From: Ascaphus truei
Taxonomy: Eukaryota; Chordata; Amphibia; Anura; Ascaphidae
Direction of reading: 5' to 3'
NCBI GenBank assembly: GCA_036426205.1
Contig: CM071573.1
Coordinates: 44,132,643-44,196,642, forward strand
Length of the DNA stretch: 64,000 bases
This document shows, piece by piece, positions 35,595-47,123 of the stretch (position 1 is its first letter; each line of letters begins with the position of its first letter). The notes beneath the pieces were generated by a model. The model was not told where the DNA came from. It did no database searches and saw only the letters and a list, made by a program, of their open reading frames with translations. The position numbers were made by a program, and so were the translations under genes.

Positions 35595-36192
35595 CAGAGC
35601 AAGAAAGAAACAATGAATGTTCCATAGATCAGTGCTACCAATTCTCGGGTACAAAGTAACAGTTTTGACTGATGAACACAAACTTGCTTGGAGAAATAAC
35701 TATTTAGGCATCGTGGAGTCTGGTATACATTCAAGAATCGTGCGCAGAGAAAGGTAAGGTATACAATGTATGTGCTGGTTGATAGTGCAGATAGTATCTG
35801 TAGTAAGCAGTACTCTCTGGTTCTCTTCCTTAGTGGACTACCTACCTAGAGCTATTGTTTGTAATGTCCAGCAATATTACTCCCACTGTTTGTAACCAGT
35901 GTGTGTTAAGTAAATGAATGTACTCACGATATGATGCCGTCCATTCCACGTGTGTGTGCCTCACTCTGTAGAGGCATTGCAGGAGATCCAGAGAAGAAAA
36001 GAACGGAGCACAGCGGCAAACATGGAAGGGCTACAATACTTCCATCGAACTCTCCGACGAAGCGCTGAGAAATGCTTGAAACACATTAGTTAATTTACTG
36101 TATGCATGCCGTCCCGTTGTCTATTAAATTGATTTTAGTTTAGCCTTAGTATTGTAGCCCTTCCATTTGTGCCGCTGCACTCGGTTCTTTTC
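35595..36192. mobile_element. 598-bp insertion with palindrome inside the DIRS 3' region
   Basis: The exact direct repeat TTATTTATTACA flanks the insert (35583-35594 and 36193-36204). Its right part is a hairpin: 35996-36039 pairs with 36149-36193 (AAGGGCTACAATAC arms). Between the arms lies CGACGAAGCGC...GCTTGAAAC (36055-36082), a small stem followed by GAAAC. It is unclassified, but like the 9495-10607 insert it combines a long target duplication with a palindrome. Confidence 0.6.
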
Positions 36193-36276
36193 TTATTTAT
36201 TACAGTCTTCCACTTTATTTTATTACAAACTGTAGTACTTTTCGACCAAAGCTTGCGTCAGCTGAAGCCTAGATGT

Positions 36277-37372
36277 CCAATCTGTAATACTTCATAAATG
36301 TGTTAAATGAATACCACACTGCCGCTTTGCAGATTTGTGCCGGTGATGCTTGTGCCTTGAATACCCACGAAGTGGCCATTGCTCTCGTCGAGTGTGCGTT
36401 TAAAGTTCAATGGCGGATTTTGTCCTTTGTTTTCGAGTTGATTTTCTGATGCATGATACAATCCATTTGGATATTGTTGCTTTGGACACTGCTTGCCCCA
36501 TCCTTGGTGCTTCTGGAATGAAACAGCCTGACTATGTTTTGCACCCTATCGAAATAGGCTTTTAAGCACCTCACTACGTCAAGATTATGCAATCTTTCTT
36601 CCTTCTTATTACCCGGTTTTGCGTAAAATGAGGGAATTACAATTTCTTGTTTTATATGAAATGGAGACACTACTTCAGTAAGAAATGGTATACTGGTCGC
36701 ATCACTGCTTTATCTTGGTGGATGACCAAAAATGGTTCTTTACAAGACAAGGCTTGTAATTCTCCCACTCCCCTTGCTGATGTAATAGCTATAAGGAATG
36801 CAACCTTCCATGATAACAACTTCAAGGGTATTTGATATATAGGTTCGAAAGGCTGCATTGAGAGAACATCCAGTACTAGTGATAGGTCCCATGCTGGCAC
36901 TCTATTCTTGATTTGCGGTCTTAACCTCTTGACCGCTTGCAAGAGCTGAATAACGAGCTTTCCAGTTGCTAGATTCTTCTCCAACAGTGCTGATAATGCA
37001 GAAACTTGCACCTCCAATGAACGGAGACCGAGTCCTCTATAAAAATCTTCTTGTAGGAATTCTACTAGTGTCACAGTATTTTTTTGGGGTGGGGGCTTCT
37101 GTTTTTGTTTAACACACCAATCTGAAGCATAGCCAAATTCAGTAGTATACCGTTGATGTAGATTTCTTTCTTGCTTCCAAACAGGGTTTTTATTGTTCTA
37201 TCTGAACATCCCTTTTTTCTGAATACCTTCCACTCAATCTCCAAGCCGCCAATGCCAAATGTTTGGGCTCTTGGTGATATACAGGTCCCGGATATTTGGT
37301 AGATGCCACGGTGTGTCTATTGCCATGTTTATGAGATTGGCAAACCATGGTCTCCTTGGCCATCAGTATCAC
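36277..37372 (-). pseudogene. DIRS tyrosine recombinase pseudogene
   Basis: The frame 37074-36670 reads SLEVQVSALSALLEKNLATG, RVPAWDLSLVLDVLSMQPFE and SWKVAFLIAITSARGVGELQ. The next frame has SPFHIKQEIVIPSF and LHNLDVVRCLKAYFDR. A final frame (about 36400-36277) has AHSTRAMATSW and KAAVWYSFNTFMKYYRLD, stopping after DI. These are the core segments of DIRS tyrosine recombinases, and the terminal Tyr of the YYRLD segment corresponds to the expected nucleophile. Frameshifts separate the three pieces. Confidence 0.75.
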
Positions 37373-37539
37373 ACCTCTGCTTGATTGCTCTTGATCTTCC
37401 TCGTTAATCTTTGAAATGAGAGGAATTGGAGGGAAAAGATATGCCAGTTTGAACTACCACTTGAAACTGAGGGCATCTGTGTGCCTTGCACAATAATTTT
37501 CCACCTGTTTTGGCGAGTAGCCATCAGATCTATTTCTGG

Positions 37540-38960
37540 TTACCCCGTACATTTTACCAATTTGCGGAATACTTTGTTGTCCAATGACCATTCTCTCCTG
37601 GGTGAATTAGGTTGCGACTGAGAAAAACTGCTGTAATATTTTCCGACCCTATGGCTGTTATATCTGTAACATAGCCTTTTGCCCATGATAGAATCTCTGA
37701 TGTTAGTTTCATCAGTTTTATGCTCCTTGTTCTTTACCACAGCCCTGTTGTCCAATTTTATTTGTATATTTCCATCCTTTACCTGGCTTTGGAATGCTTC
37801 TAGTGCTTTCTGCACTGGCTTCAGTTCCAGCATGTGTGATGGTAACTGCTGTTCTTTGGTTGCCCAAGTACCTTGTACCAGTAGGTCTCCCATCTGGGCT
37901 CCCCAACCTGCGCGGCTTGCGTCTGTGGTGATTGTTACCCATTGTACCTGGTTTAACGCATGTCCTTTTAATAGATTTTGGGCATTTTCCCACCATCTTA
38001 GTTTTTTTCTGTGTGTGGGGGTATATGTATATTTCTTGTTTTACATCCTTGGGATCTCCGTTCCACTGTTAAAAAATTGTTGTAATGGTCTCATGTGTAG
38101 ACCTGCCTACTTTACTACATTTAGCATTGATGTAAATTTTCCTAGGAGTCTCATACAGTCAGCTGCTGAAGAGATGTTCCCTGTTCTGAGCGTTCTTATC
38201 TGGATTCCAATGTCTTGGACCCTTGAGTATGGTAATCGCACCTCTCCTTCGCTGTGTTAAATTCTACTCCCAAGAATTTTAAAGAGACTGTGTTGGTACT
38301 AGATGGCTTTTGTCTATGTTTACGATCCAGCCATGATGTTCTAGAAAGGACACCACTATTTTCATGTCTTGTAGCAGTTTTTCTTCTTTTTGTGACTATC
38401 AGAGTATCATATAGATAGATATACACACATTTCTATGTCCCTTTTTCTTAATTCCGCTATCAAATGGAGCCAATACCTTTGTAAACGTTCTGGGTGATGT
38501 TGCTAGTCCAAATAGCAGCGCCGTATATTGGTAGTGTTCCTGATTTATTGCAAATCTGAGTATTTTTTTATGTCTCTTTGCTATAGGGATGTGTAAATAG
38601 GCAACTTTTAGATTTATGGATATCCAATCGTTTGGTTTTACTTCTTGGATGATGTTAAGTGAAATCATTTTGAACTTTTACCAGTAAGTAGGTATTTACG
38701 GTTCTTAGATCCAATACTGCTCTGCAACCTCATGGTGCTTTTCCACCAAAAAGATCTTGAAATGGATCCCTGTTCTCCTCTGTCTTCGAGGAACCTTTGT
38801 TATTGCATTGGCCTGTAATAGCTCTTTCAGGATAAAACTCATTTGTTTTCTTTTCTGTTTTGTCTGTGTATATCTTGTCTTTAAGAATATATCCCTTCAT
38901 GGAATGTTCTTGAACGCCAGGTGGTATCCGAAAGAAAGGATCTTTAGTACCCACCTGTCT
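37540..38960 (-). pseudogene. DIRS reverse transcriptase / RNase H pseudogene
   Basis: The frame at 38668-38399 contains DWISINLKVAYLHIPIAKRH and HYQYTALLFGLATSPRTFTK, the palm region of DIRS reverse transcriptases. The following frame contains IYLYDTLIV where the family has a YLDD-type catalytic box, then SLKFLGVEFNTAKE. Further on, MGDLLVQGTWATKEQQLPSH with MLELKPVQKALEAF and IKLDNRAVVKN matches the RNase H domain. At least three frame breaks separate these pieces. Confidence 0.75.
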
Positions 38961-38999
38961 TATTGATAGAGTCCATGTTGCTTCGAATTGGCTCAGTCT

Positions 39000-40218
39000 T
39001 CACCCAACTGGAAGCCGCTGGACCGTCATGAGAATTTCCCTCTGGGAAATAACGCTCTCCCTCTGGAGCCACAAAAAAAGCTTAATTTTGTCTGCCTCTC
39101 CATGATGTCTGTCTTGAAAACTGTCTTCCAGGATGATATGTTCTTGTTCCCTATAATGTGTTATTTCCGTCTGATGGTATGTAGGGTCATATCTTCTGTT
39201 TCTACGTTCTTGTGGTAAAAATGTGCTTTTACCTCTTGACGCTTTGGTTATAATTGCATCCAATTTATTCCCAAATAGAAATTCTCCTTCAAAGGGCAAA
39301 TTACATAAAACTGTTTTTGGAAGCTATGTCTGCCATCCAGGGTCTGAGCCATAGCGCTCTTCTTGTTACTGTATAGGCCATTGATTTGGCCGCCAGTCTT
39401 ACCGCATCCAGCGACACTTTAGCTACGTAGTCGGCTGCCCATTTGATTCCTGACAATATTTTTAGAATAGAAGTTCGTCTCCTTTTTCCAATGCTTCTTC
39501 TATATTAGTAATCCATATTCGCATTGCTCTTGATACCGATGTCGTTGATAGCGCCGGTTTGCATGCTGTACCTGCGGTCACACATGCCTTCTTCAAAACA
39601 CTATCCATTACATCCTTGAGTGATGCTGCATATTCAACTGGTGTGGTTGTTTTTCTTGAAATTGTTGCATTAATTTGGGGACTGACTTCTCCGTATTTTA
39701 CCTCCTCTTGTACAAAAGGATACATCCTGTTAAACTTTCTGGGAATATTTCGTTTTCTATCTGATTGTGACAATTCCTCTTGTATCATATCTTTGATTAC
39801 TTGATGAATTGGAAAACATCTGGTTTTCTTCTGCTTCGTCCCAAATAATGTATCTGATTTCTGAGTAACTTCTGTATCCTCTAGTTCCAATGTTTCTCAT
39901 TGCCTTTATAAAGGAGGACCCACCATTTCTAAATTAAAATTCTGATTCTTCAGCCTGCATTTCTTGCTCTGACGAATCATACTGCCCTTCCGACGCTTGG
40001 TGATATATCATCTCTGATGAGTCTGATGAGTCTCTCACTATATACAGGCTGGTCTGAGATCTTGTTCTCTTTTGTGCTGGCTTCACTGCTTGTTGCACAG
40101 CAGACTCTACACTCTGCTTTACTATATCTTTCATCCACGATAGGAAAGTATTAATTTGTTCATTTGACTCTCCTGCTGCTGCTTTAAGGCAGTCTGCACA
40201 AAGCATCTTGGCTTCCAA
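39000..40218 (-). pseudogene. DIRS Gag-like pseudogene
   Basis: The first frame (94 codons from an ATG at 40218) begins MEAKMLCADCLKAAAGESNE. The next piece is MELEDTEVTQK... with PVEYAASLKDVMDSVLKKAC, and the third contains MPFEGEFLFGNKLDAIITKA. The last phrase is characteristic of DIRS1-like Gag proteins of frogs and fish, where an LPFxGxxLFGxxLD segment is common. Stops at 39934 and 39462 and frame changes separate the parts. A role as nucleic-acid-binding structural protein is inferred from the family. Confidence 0.7.
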
Positions 40219-41249
40219 CGCTGATTTTTCACCATTTAGTTTTTTTAGCAGCTTTCTTCTTTTGATGCAGGGACTCTACCGCTCCCTTAGAAGTTCCTTC
40301 TTCCGGTTGTATAACTATAGCACTAAGGTGAAACAATATTTCTTTCCGTTCCATGATATCAACTGTCTTTTATTCTCTATTAAACTAAGCTAAGGACTCA
40401 CCTAGTTTTTGTAAGCGACCCTTTACTTCCTCCAGCTTCCATGCTGGCTTCCAAACATCTTTCAGCTGATTTTTCCTGTCTTGCAAGCGTTCCATGCTAA
40501 GGCTGCTACCACGACACCTTCACACAGCTGTGTGCCATCGCTCTGACGTCCAATCGGAGAGCGTGGCTCTCGCACACACACTCGCCTCTGGGATCGTTGC
40601 GCACGCTCTAACGTGCGCGTACTATGCACTTACATGGGACGCCTTGCTGGTTTGTCCCCACCATTCCGCTGCGTTCTCAGACGCCTCTGTGGTAACTATT
40701 ATCCGAGCCTCTGATCAGCTTTACAGCCCTGTCGGACCGCTGCGTTCCATGACGCATCCGCGGTTCTGCCCAGCCACATAGGCCTCTTCCGTCTTGCTAC
40801 CACCCCAGGTACGTCGAACAGAGTTTCAGGGGAAGAGAGGCTGAGAAACCCCTGGCTTGACTGCACCAACTACAGTCCGGTGAGTCCTTTCAGTAGGACA
40901 GGAAAAAGAATATCTGCAGGTAGTGGGAGGAGCCTTTAATGGCCTACCTGCAAAAAAGTTAACCCTATGGTGCCCACTGCCGAACAGGAAAAGTAGATTT
41001 ATTTATTTTTACACTTCTAATCTTGAGAAACAGGATACAATTAACAGAAATGGGGATATTACAGGATTCCAAAGGTAGAATTAGTTTTGGGATATGAAAC
41101 CTTTACTAGTCAAATATATATTTATAGTTATATTTATACATTAGTGTCAAGTAGACAAATTTAACCTGTAGTAAAAGGAACAGTATTTTAAAAAGGCAAT
41201 GTAAATAGCTGGCATTGCACAAAAAAAAAAAAAAAAAAAACTCTGGAAA

Positions 41250-41540
41250 AACCCTTGACCATACCGCCCCTATGACAGTTCTCTCACTGAACTGCTTGAA
41301 TGCCTTGTATACTTACACATGCTCACATTTCTCACTAGCCAAGCTCCCTTCACACTCTCCAATCAGGCTTCCCTGCGGCACCCTTACCAAACTGGTAAAT
41401 GCAAAGGCCACCAGTCTCTCCACTGACACTCTGCACATTCTTCACTCATTGTTCTAATGCCTCTCTTGCCAACACCCCTCCATCTTCCTTCCCACTCTGT
41501 ACCGCAACATTCTACCTGGAGACTTATTTTTATTCTCCCA
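41250..41540 (+). repeat. L2/CR1-like RT 5' fragment
   Basis: The text around CTTGAATGCCTTGTATACTT and CTCCAATCAGGCTTCCCTGC parallels 26290-26370 of the L2/CR1-like element, at lower similarity. It has no open frame. Confidence 0.4.
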
Positions 41541-44500
41541 CACACTCACTCCAAATCTGCTTGTCAATAGTGAAGAATGGCTGGCAGCCTAGCTGGCAGA
41601 AGGTGGCAAAGTCTAATACCCTTCATCATTGTAGATAGCACAATTATTCACTTAGTCTGCAATGCTGTTCATGTATCTGCTTATATGTCACATCACATTA
41701 GAAGCATGCTTGTAATCTCAAAATTTGCTGCGACTTAATCTGTAAATAAAAGCACTCTCTGTCCAGTGTCGAAATACCTCCCGTTTTCTTTCCTACAATC
41801 TAAAACCGTTTCAGTTCAAAATAAACAAATAAAATCTGCAAAAATCAAACACTTTAAAACCACCCTGCTAGCCTACCAAGAAATTAGACAATTACACAGA
41901 TCTCCTATTCTAACTGAGTTAACCCTTCACGGTCTGTTTACGTTTCTCTTTACATTCTGCTTAAAAACAGTCCACTATCTGCCCCTCATTTCGATCACTT
42001 TTCCAAAACACGAAGTATTGTATTAGACGAACTTCGCAAGCACAAGGATCAAACACACTTACTTTCCTTTTCTTGTGTCCGATGCCTGGTGAGCACTGCC
42101 ACACGTACATTCATTTCTACCACGATATAGTACTGTGATTGTTAGCTCTTCAGCATAAGTATTCTTTTGTTTAATTAGAATATCCTACATAGAAATTAGT
42201 GGCAGGTACTAATTGGCCAACTTATTCTATCTGCTGTGAAACATCAGACTATTGAATCCTTGGTTCTTTCATATTTGGATAGCCTTGTATCTACACAAAG
42301 CATTTTTGGAAACTTACTGTACTAGCGTCTACCACCTCTGCTGGGAGCCGATTCCATTAATATCATGGATTCCCATTTTAAATTATTCCCTTTTCCGTCA
42401 GATACAATATGACTGAATAAACATGGACGAAAATCAGTGATGAGAGGAGTGGTGGCCAGGGTTACAATATTCCCCACACAAAACAAGGAGTCATTTCTAG
42501 TGTGCATATTGGTGATAAGACGGAGAAATGACATTGCCCGTCTAACCCGGCTCCTTTAGCAGCAGTTCCACACAGGACCAAATTAGATGAATGACCGATT
42601 TGTTTGAATAGGTTAACCGCGATTGCCATATTAAAGCAAACCAGTACTAGGTCATTTTTAAACCATTTATGACATTTTATGCTGACAAGTGGTTTTTTTT
42701 TTTTTTTTTTTTTTTGAAGTAACCTGAAATTTCTAGTGGATTTACGTCCTATTTTCTAATTAGTCCTCAGACATGGGGGTGGGATCCATTAATCTGATTA
42801 GCCTATCACTGCACTGGGATGGACAAAACAAGACAACCCCCACCCCCCCCCCCCCCCTTCATTCAGAGACCCTCTTCTAACTGAATATATGGGAATAACA
42901 TAGCTAGGCTTTAAAAATCAGATAAGTATTTATAAAATTACAAAGTACCATATATCTGATTACAACCTTTCATTGCCATTAGTTAATGCTGGTCCTAAAT
43001 GGGACTGCATGTTTTAATATTTCTCTTAATACCAGAGCTCTTCAAGAAAGCCCCATATACTCTGCACCATTTCCGCTGATCCCTACAGTTTTACCAAGGA
43101 GCAGAAGTGTTACAAAACAATTAGAAGCTTTTAACATTAAATATTACAACCCACTTGATCCATAATCCAAGGCCTAAAAGACTTACTCCAACCCTAGAAT
43201 ATACAGCAAATACTACTTTAATGAAGAGTTCACATGTCCAACCTTTAGAAAATTTACAATGGAAACCATTTTTAAGGGGGGCTTATAAACATGATTTTTT
43301 TTTCTAAATTATAATGTATAAGGAATTTTTACGGTCAACATTAACGTTGTTCAAAAAAATAACATACCCTGCTGAAGCAGCAACTTGCAATGCTTTTTAT
43401 TTTTCTTTAATTATTTTAAACCACAAATCCTGAGCCAGAGTCCTGGGAGCGGATTCATATTTTTATTAGCTCCAGGTAGCACCCAGATTCAGAGATATCG
43501 TCTTCTATTTTTATTCCGTTGTTTTATTCTGGTCTTGGGAAACAATATAGCTTCTAGAACTAGACCAGTAGAAAGCATCAAAGTAATTAGGACCATGATG
43601 TCCCCATCAGGACCATGTTCTACAAATTGACTCCAGCAGCCATACCTAATTAAACATAGTAATGGTTAACTTTCAGACATTGTAAAAACAATACCACTAG
43701 ATAGTGTGCAGGCATAGCAATGATATATAGCAAATCAGTATGGAGGCCTTTGTTTTGTCAGACCATTAAGGAATATAAATATATACAATGCACATATAGG
43801 TTGTATGGTTAATTAAAGCAGTGATCCCACAGAAGCATATATGACCAACACAATTGCCTGAGCATGCCATGCTCTGAATTTGTTTTTATTGAAGATGCCT
43901 AGCTTCTAATGTTACCATGGTAACCTTTAGACTGCACTGGTATCACAGGAGAACTCAATTTTGACCTCCCAGATCCTTAAAATCAAATCTCTCCTTAACA
44001 GAACATCAGATTTTAACAATAAAAACAGCGTGACAAGAAAAGATCGTATAAAGTAAAAAAAACAGAATGCTAAAATATGGTGATCAGCACAGACTGTTGC
44101 TTTAAGGTAGTTCTCCTAAAACTAAATAGCACAATTAATACATTTTAGGTACTCATTTTGCTAATGGCTCATAAGAAATAATTATTAATCTCCAAGGCAG
44201 AAAATAAGAAATGGCAAGTCATAATATTTCAAAATAATTCTACAGAAAGGACAAGAATAAGAGCAGATTTTGGGTTCTTCAGATATTAGTACACAAGATA
44301 ATCTCCCAACTTCTTCAGACAATGTGAGGTCCTTAGAGTTCATGTTCTAACTGCGTCTAAAGATCACAGTCTCCATTACCATTATTGTTATACGTTGCAT
44401 CGCTCCTTTATGTTCTAATAGCATATGTATAGAATAAACAATGTAAAACTAGTGTAGAAAGATTGTGCTCCTCTGCATTTAATTACACACACACACGTAT

Positions 44501-44859
44501 GTACGCGAGTACAAGCAGAATTCACAAATGCATAAGTATAAAAACACAGTATGTGCATACGAGATATATATCTATAAAACGGACCAGCACACCTGTAAAA
44601 ATAAGATTAACCAAAAATGTCATCCACGACAGGTCTCGATTTTTGTAAATAAATTATAATTTTGTAGGTGTGCTAGTCCGTTACACACACACACAAATAT
44701 ATATATATATTCGATTTTTAGAAGAAAATAAAGGAAATAGAACAATCTAGAGTTGAATGTAGATACACAGAAATATAGGCATCCAAACATGTGTACACAA
44801 AGATAGGCACTCAATGTAATATAGGTGTCCATCTAATTCTATATACACATTTAATAAGA
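41541..44859. other. SHOC2 first intron, no recognisable gene
   Basis: A/T-rich intron with a poly-T run (about 42692-42714), a poly-C run (about 42841-42857) and a fragment of the GCAGGGGGTCT-type MITE family near 43430-43570. Nothing else can be supported. Confidence 0.4.
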
Positions 44860-45125
44860 GATATATATAGATATATATATATAGATATATATATATATAT
44901 ATAACACATAGATATATATAGATATATATATATATATATAACACATAGATATATATATATATATACATATATTTTATCAAAGATATACACACATCTAGAG
45001 ATAGATAGACGTACATATTATATAGGGGGCAGAAAGAAAGACGTCCACTCTTATATAGGCACACAGTGTATGTGTATATATACATATATATACATATATA
45101 TACATACATATATATATATATATTA
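44860..45125. repeat. AT/GATA microsatellite next to the promoter
   Basis: Long runs of TATA, ATATAG and ATACATATAT units. ORFs spanning it (poly-Tyr/Ile) are artefacts. Confidence 0.9.
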
Positions 45126-45360
45126 GTGCAGTGCTCCCGTGTCTGGGCCCAGCCCCGGGGTGACTGCCCGCAGGTTCCTGGGCATAGCCCGTCCCAGGCA
45201 GCGGCGCATATACAGCACATACATATTGTCACACACTATACACACGGGCGGGGCGTGTCCGCGTTTCCCCCCTGGGTCCCCCCCGCACACGCACCCTCTC
45301 CGGAGCCGCTGCACCTCAGGTTGTTGTTGTTACTGCTCCTGTCTCCCCTCTCTGCTCTCC

Positions 45361-45429
45361 GCCGCCGCCATCCTCCTCCTCATCCTCCACCTCCTCTGCG
45401 TGTGACGTCACCGCGCGGAACCCCGCCCC
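45361..45429 (-). promoter_or_regulatory. probable SHOC2 promoter: YY1-like site, CRE, GC box
   Basis: A consensus CRE TGACGTCA (45403-45410) and CCCCGCCCC GC box (45421-45429) lie upstream, in the minus orientation, of GGAGGATGGCGGCGGC (45361-45376), a YY1-type motif that often marks a start site. The area 45130-45480 is CpG-rich. A candidate exon 1 donor is CCTGAG|GTGCAG at 45315. Exon 1 itself cannot be proved from sequence. Confidence 0.5.
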
Positions 45430-45599
45430 TCTATCACGGGACCAGCTGTCTAGCTTGGCGTCGTCTCCCCACCCAAGGGAAGCTCAGCCTAGGGTTGGGT
45501 GTTGTTTTATTTTTTGTTGTTTTTTTTAAATCAAGCTTTATTGATAGACATTTGAAAATATCAATGAACAAGTCTCGACTGCAGAGCAGAGCGCTGTGG

Positions 45600-45900
45600 C
45601 CGCTCTAGAGTGAGTGGCACTAACTTTCAACCTGGACTGTGTCATCTTAATTATTGAGGCTGATTTATAATGAGTGAGACTCATCTTAATTACTGAGGCT
45701 GATTTATAGTGAACACTGTATGGGCAGATCCGTGAGTGGCACTCCGCATAGTGAGCTTGCCTTTCAATTAGTGACTGTAATAATCAGTGAGGTTGTTCTC
45801 CTATGAGCTGCACTTCTCTTAATAAGTGAGGCTGCCGTTTAACGAGTGGCGCTGAGTTTGAGAAGTGAGAAACTTGCAATGAGTAATTATCGGGTTAAAT
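45600..45900. repeat. degenerate tandem repeat (about 40 bp) in the promoter gap
   Basis: Repeated text TTAATTATTGAGGCTGATTT, TTAATTACTGAGGCTGATTT, and later TTAATAAGTGAGGCTGCCGT plus related GAGTGGCACT units. About six imperfect copies lie between the two presumed start sites. Confidence 0.55.
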
Positions 45901-45948
45901 AGAGGCACTTGCCCGGTGATACACTCAATGGGAGGCAGCAGCTCATAA

Positions 45949-46019
45949 ACTACATCTCCCGAAATGCTTTGCTTTCCGGTTGCGCCGTGCGTGATGACGC
46001 ACTCTGTTGCTAAGTGACC
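45949..46019 (+). promoter_or_regulatory. probable BBIP1 promoter: ZNF143-like, ETS, X-box-like
   Basis: ACTACATCTCCCGAAATGC (45949-45967) closely matches the ZNF143/THAP11 element typical of bidirectional promoters. TTCCGG (45974-45979) is an ETS core. GTTGCTAAGTGACC (46006-46019) has a good left half of an RFX X-box and a degenerate right half, which fits a ciliary gene. Confidence 0.55.
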
Positions 46020-46049
46020 ACAGCGCTAGCCTCGGGTACTGTGTTACAG
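45980..46049 (+). other. BBIP1: candidate BBIP1 non-coding exon 1
   Basis: TTACAG|GTAAAT at 46049/46050 is a strong donor directly downstream of the promoter motifs. The start site is not determined; the left bound is approximate. The next exon's acceptor is at 48686. Confidence 0.4.
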
Positions 46050-46125
46050 GTAAATAGTGCCGCCCGCCGTAGAATCAGGGTAGCGGGGGGTAGAGCCATG
46101 GGAGCAGGGAAGGCTGATAGGCACA

Positions 46126-46527
46126 GATAGGAGGGACTCTGGGGGTAAGGAAGGGCCCTGGTGCGGGGCAGGTAGGATGGACTCTGGGGGTAAGGAAGGG
46201 CCCTGGTGCGGGGCAGGTAGGAGGGACTCTGGGGGTAAGGAAGGGCCCTGGTGCGGGGCAGGTAGGAGGGACTCTGGGGTAGGAAGGGCCTGGTACGGTC
46301 AGGTAGGGGACTCGGGGGTAGGAAGGGCCTTGGATGCAGGGCAGGTAGGAGGGACTCTGGGGGTTAAGGAAGGGCCCTGGTGCGGGCAGTTAGGAGGGAC
46401 TCTGGGGGTAAGGAAGGGCCCTGGGCGGGCAGGTAGGAGGGACTCTGGGGGGTAGGAAGGGCCCTGATACAGGGCAGGTAGGAGGGACTCGGGGGGTAAG
46501 GAAGGGCCCTGGTATGGGGCAGGTAGG
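46126..46527 (+). repeat. 45-bp GC-rich minisatellite in BBIP1 intron 1
   Basis: About nine copies of a unit of roughly 45 bp containing GGAGGGACTCTGGGGGTAAG and GAAGGGCCCTGGTGC, varying by small indels. A GT microsatellite follows at 46547-46567. Confidence 0.9.
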
Positions 46528-46790
46528 CAACAGTAAGAATTTAAAGTGTGTGTGTGTGTGTGTGTGTACACACGTACGTCTGTCTGTCTATTGGTGCAAT
46601 GGGTGACACTTTGAATGAGTACATTGTAACAATGAAGATGCGTTCTAGGTTGTTATAACTTTTAGGGACCCAACTTTAATTGGGGATCTTGATACGATTT
46701 TTGTGTGTGCGCCCGACCGGAAAGCAGGATAGGTTGTGCTGTCGCCGGTCGCACCGGTGACTGACTTGTCAGTCAGCATTGCTGCTCTAA

Positions 46791-47120
46791 GGCTGTGATT
46801 ATACCCAAAGCGGCGGGTGGCGCCACACAGCTCAAAATCAAATTGCTACAAAACAATGGACGTTTACTTACCAAGCGCGGCGCGCGCGCAGACACGAACT
46901 GCAGGGCGGCAGACCAGAGAACAGACCTGGGGTTTAGTTTTCTGCAGGTGACGGCTGCGTCACGTGAGCGGTTCAGACAATGAGGACGAACCACTTACGG
47001 CTATGCCTCCCTGTCTCCTCCGGCTGCCTCCTGCCTGCAGTGCAATTCGCTCGGCTGCGTCGCAACTATGACGTCACAAGATCGTGCACATGCCCAGCCG
47101 GAGCTGGTATAATCGTAGCC
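46791..47120. mobile_element. GC-rich MITE in BBIP1 intron 1
   Basis: Inverted ends GGCTGTGATTATACC and GGTATAATCGTAGCC. TAA precedes it and ATA follows. It carries the CACGTGAGCGGTTC...ATGAGGACGAACC palindrome variant (46961-46999). Confidence 0.6.
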
Positions 47121-47123
47121 ATA

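Larger units (their letters stand above)
35231..41000 (-). mobile_element. degenerate DIRS-type tyrosine-recombinase retrotransposon
   Basis: Inverted terminal repeats of about 130 bp bound the element: the left end (35231-35365) and the reverse complement of 40880-41000 share GGCAGTGGGCAC, GCAGGTAGGCCAT and CTCCCACTACCTGC. A third copy of the terminal sequence (CACCATGGCAGTGGGCAC) lies inside at 35493-35510, next to the left end, in the place of a DIRS internal complementary region. Between them, on the minus strand, are Gag-like, RT/RNase H and tyrosine recombinase modules in canonical DIRS order. All frames are broken, so it is a fossil. A 598-bp insertion (35595-36192) interrupts its 3' region. 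Confidence 0.85.

Noticed and set aside
44747..45232. 161-codon minus-strand ORF rich in Tyr and Ile
   Set aside because: It is a translation of the AT/GATA microsatellite.
45066..45608. 180-codon plus-strand ORF over the CpG-rich promoter
   Set aside because: Low-complexity start from the microsatellite, then GC-rich promoter sequence. No homology recognised, and it overlaps the presumed SHOC2 exon 1 on the opposite strand.
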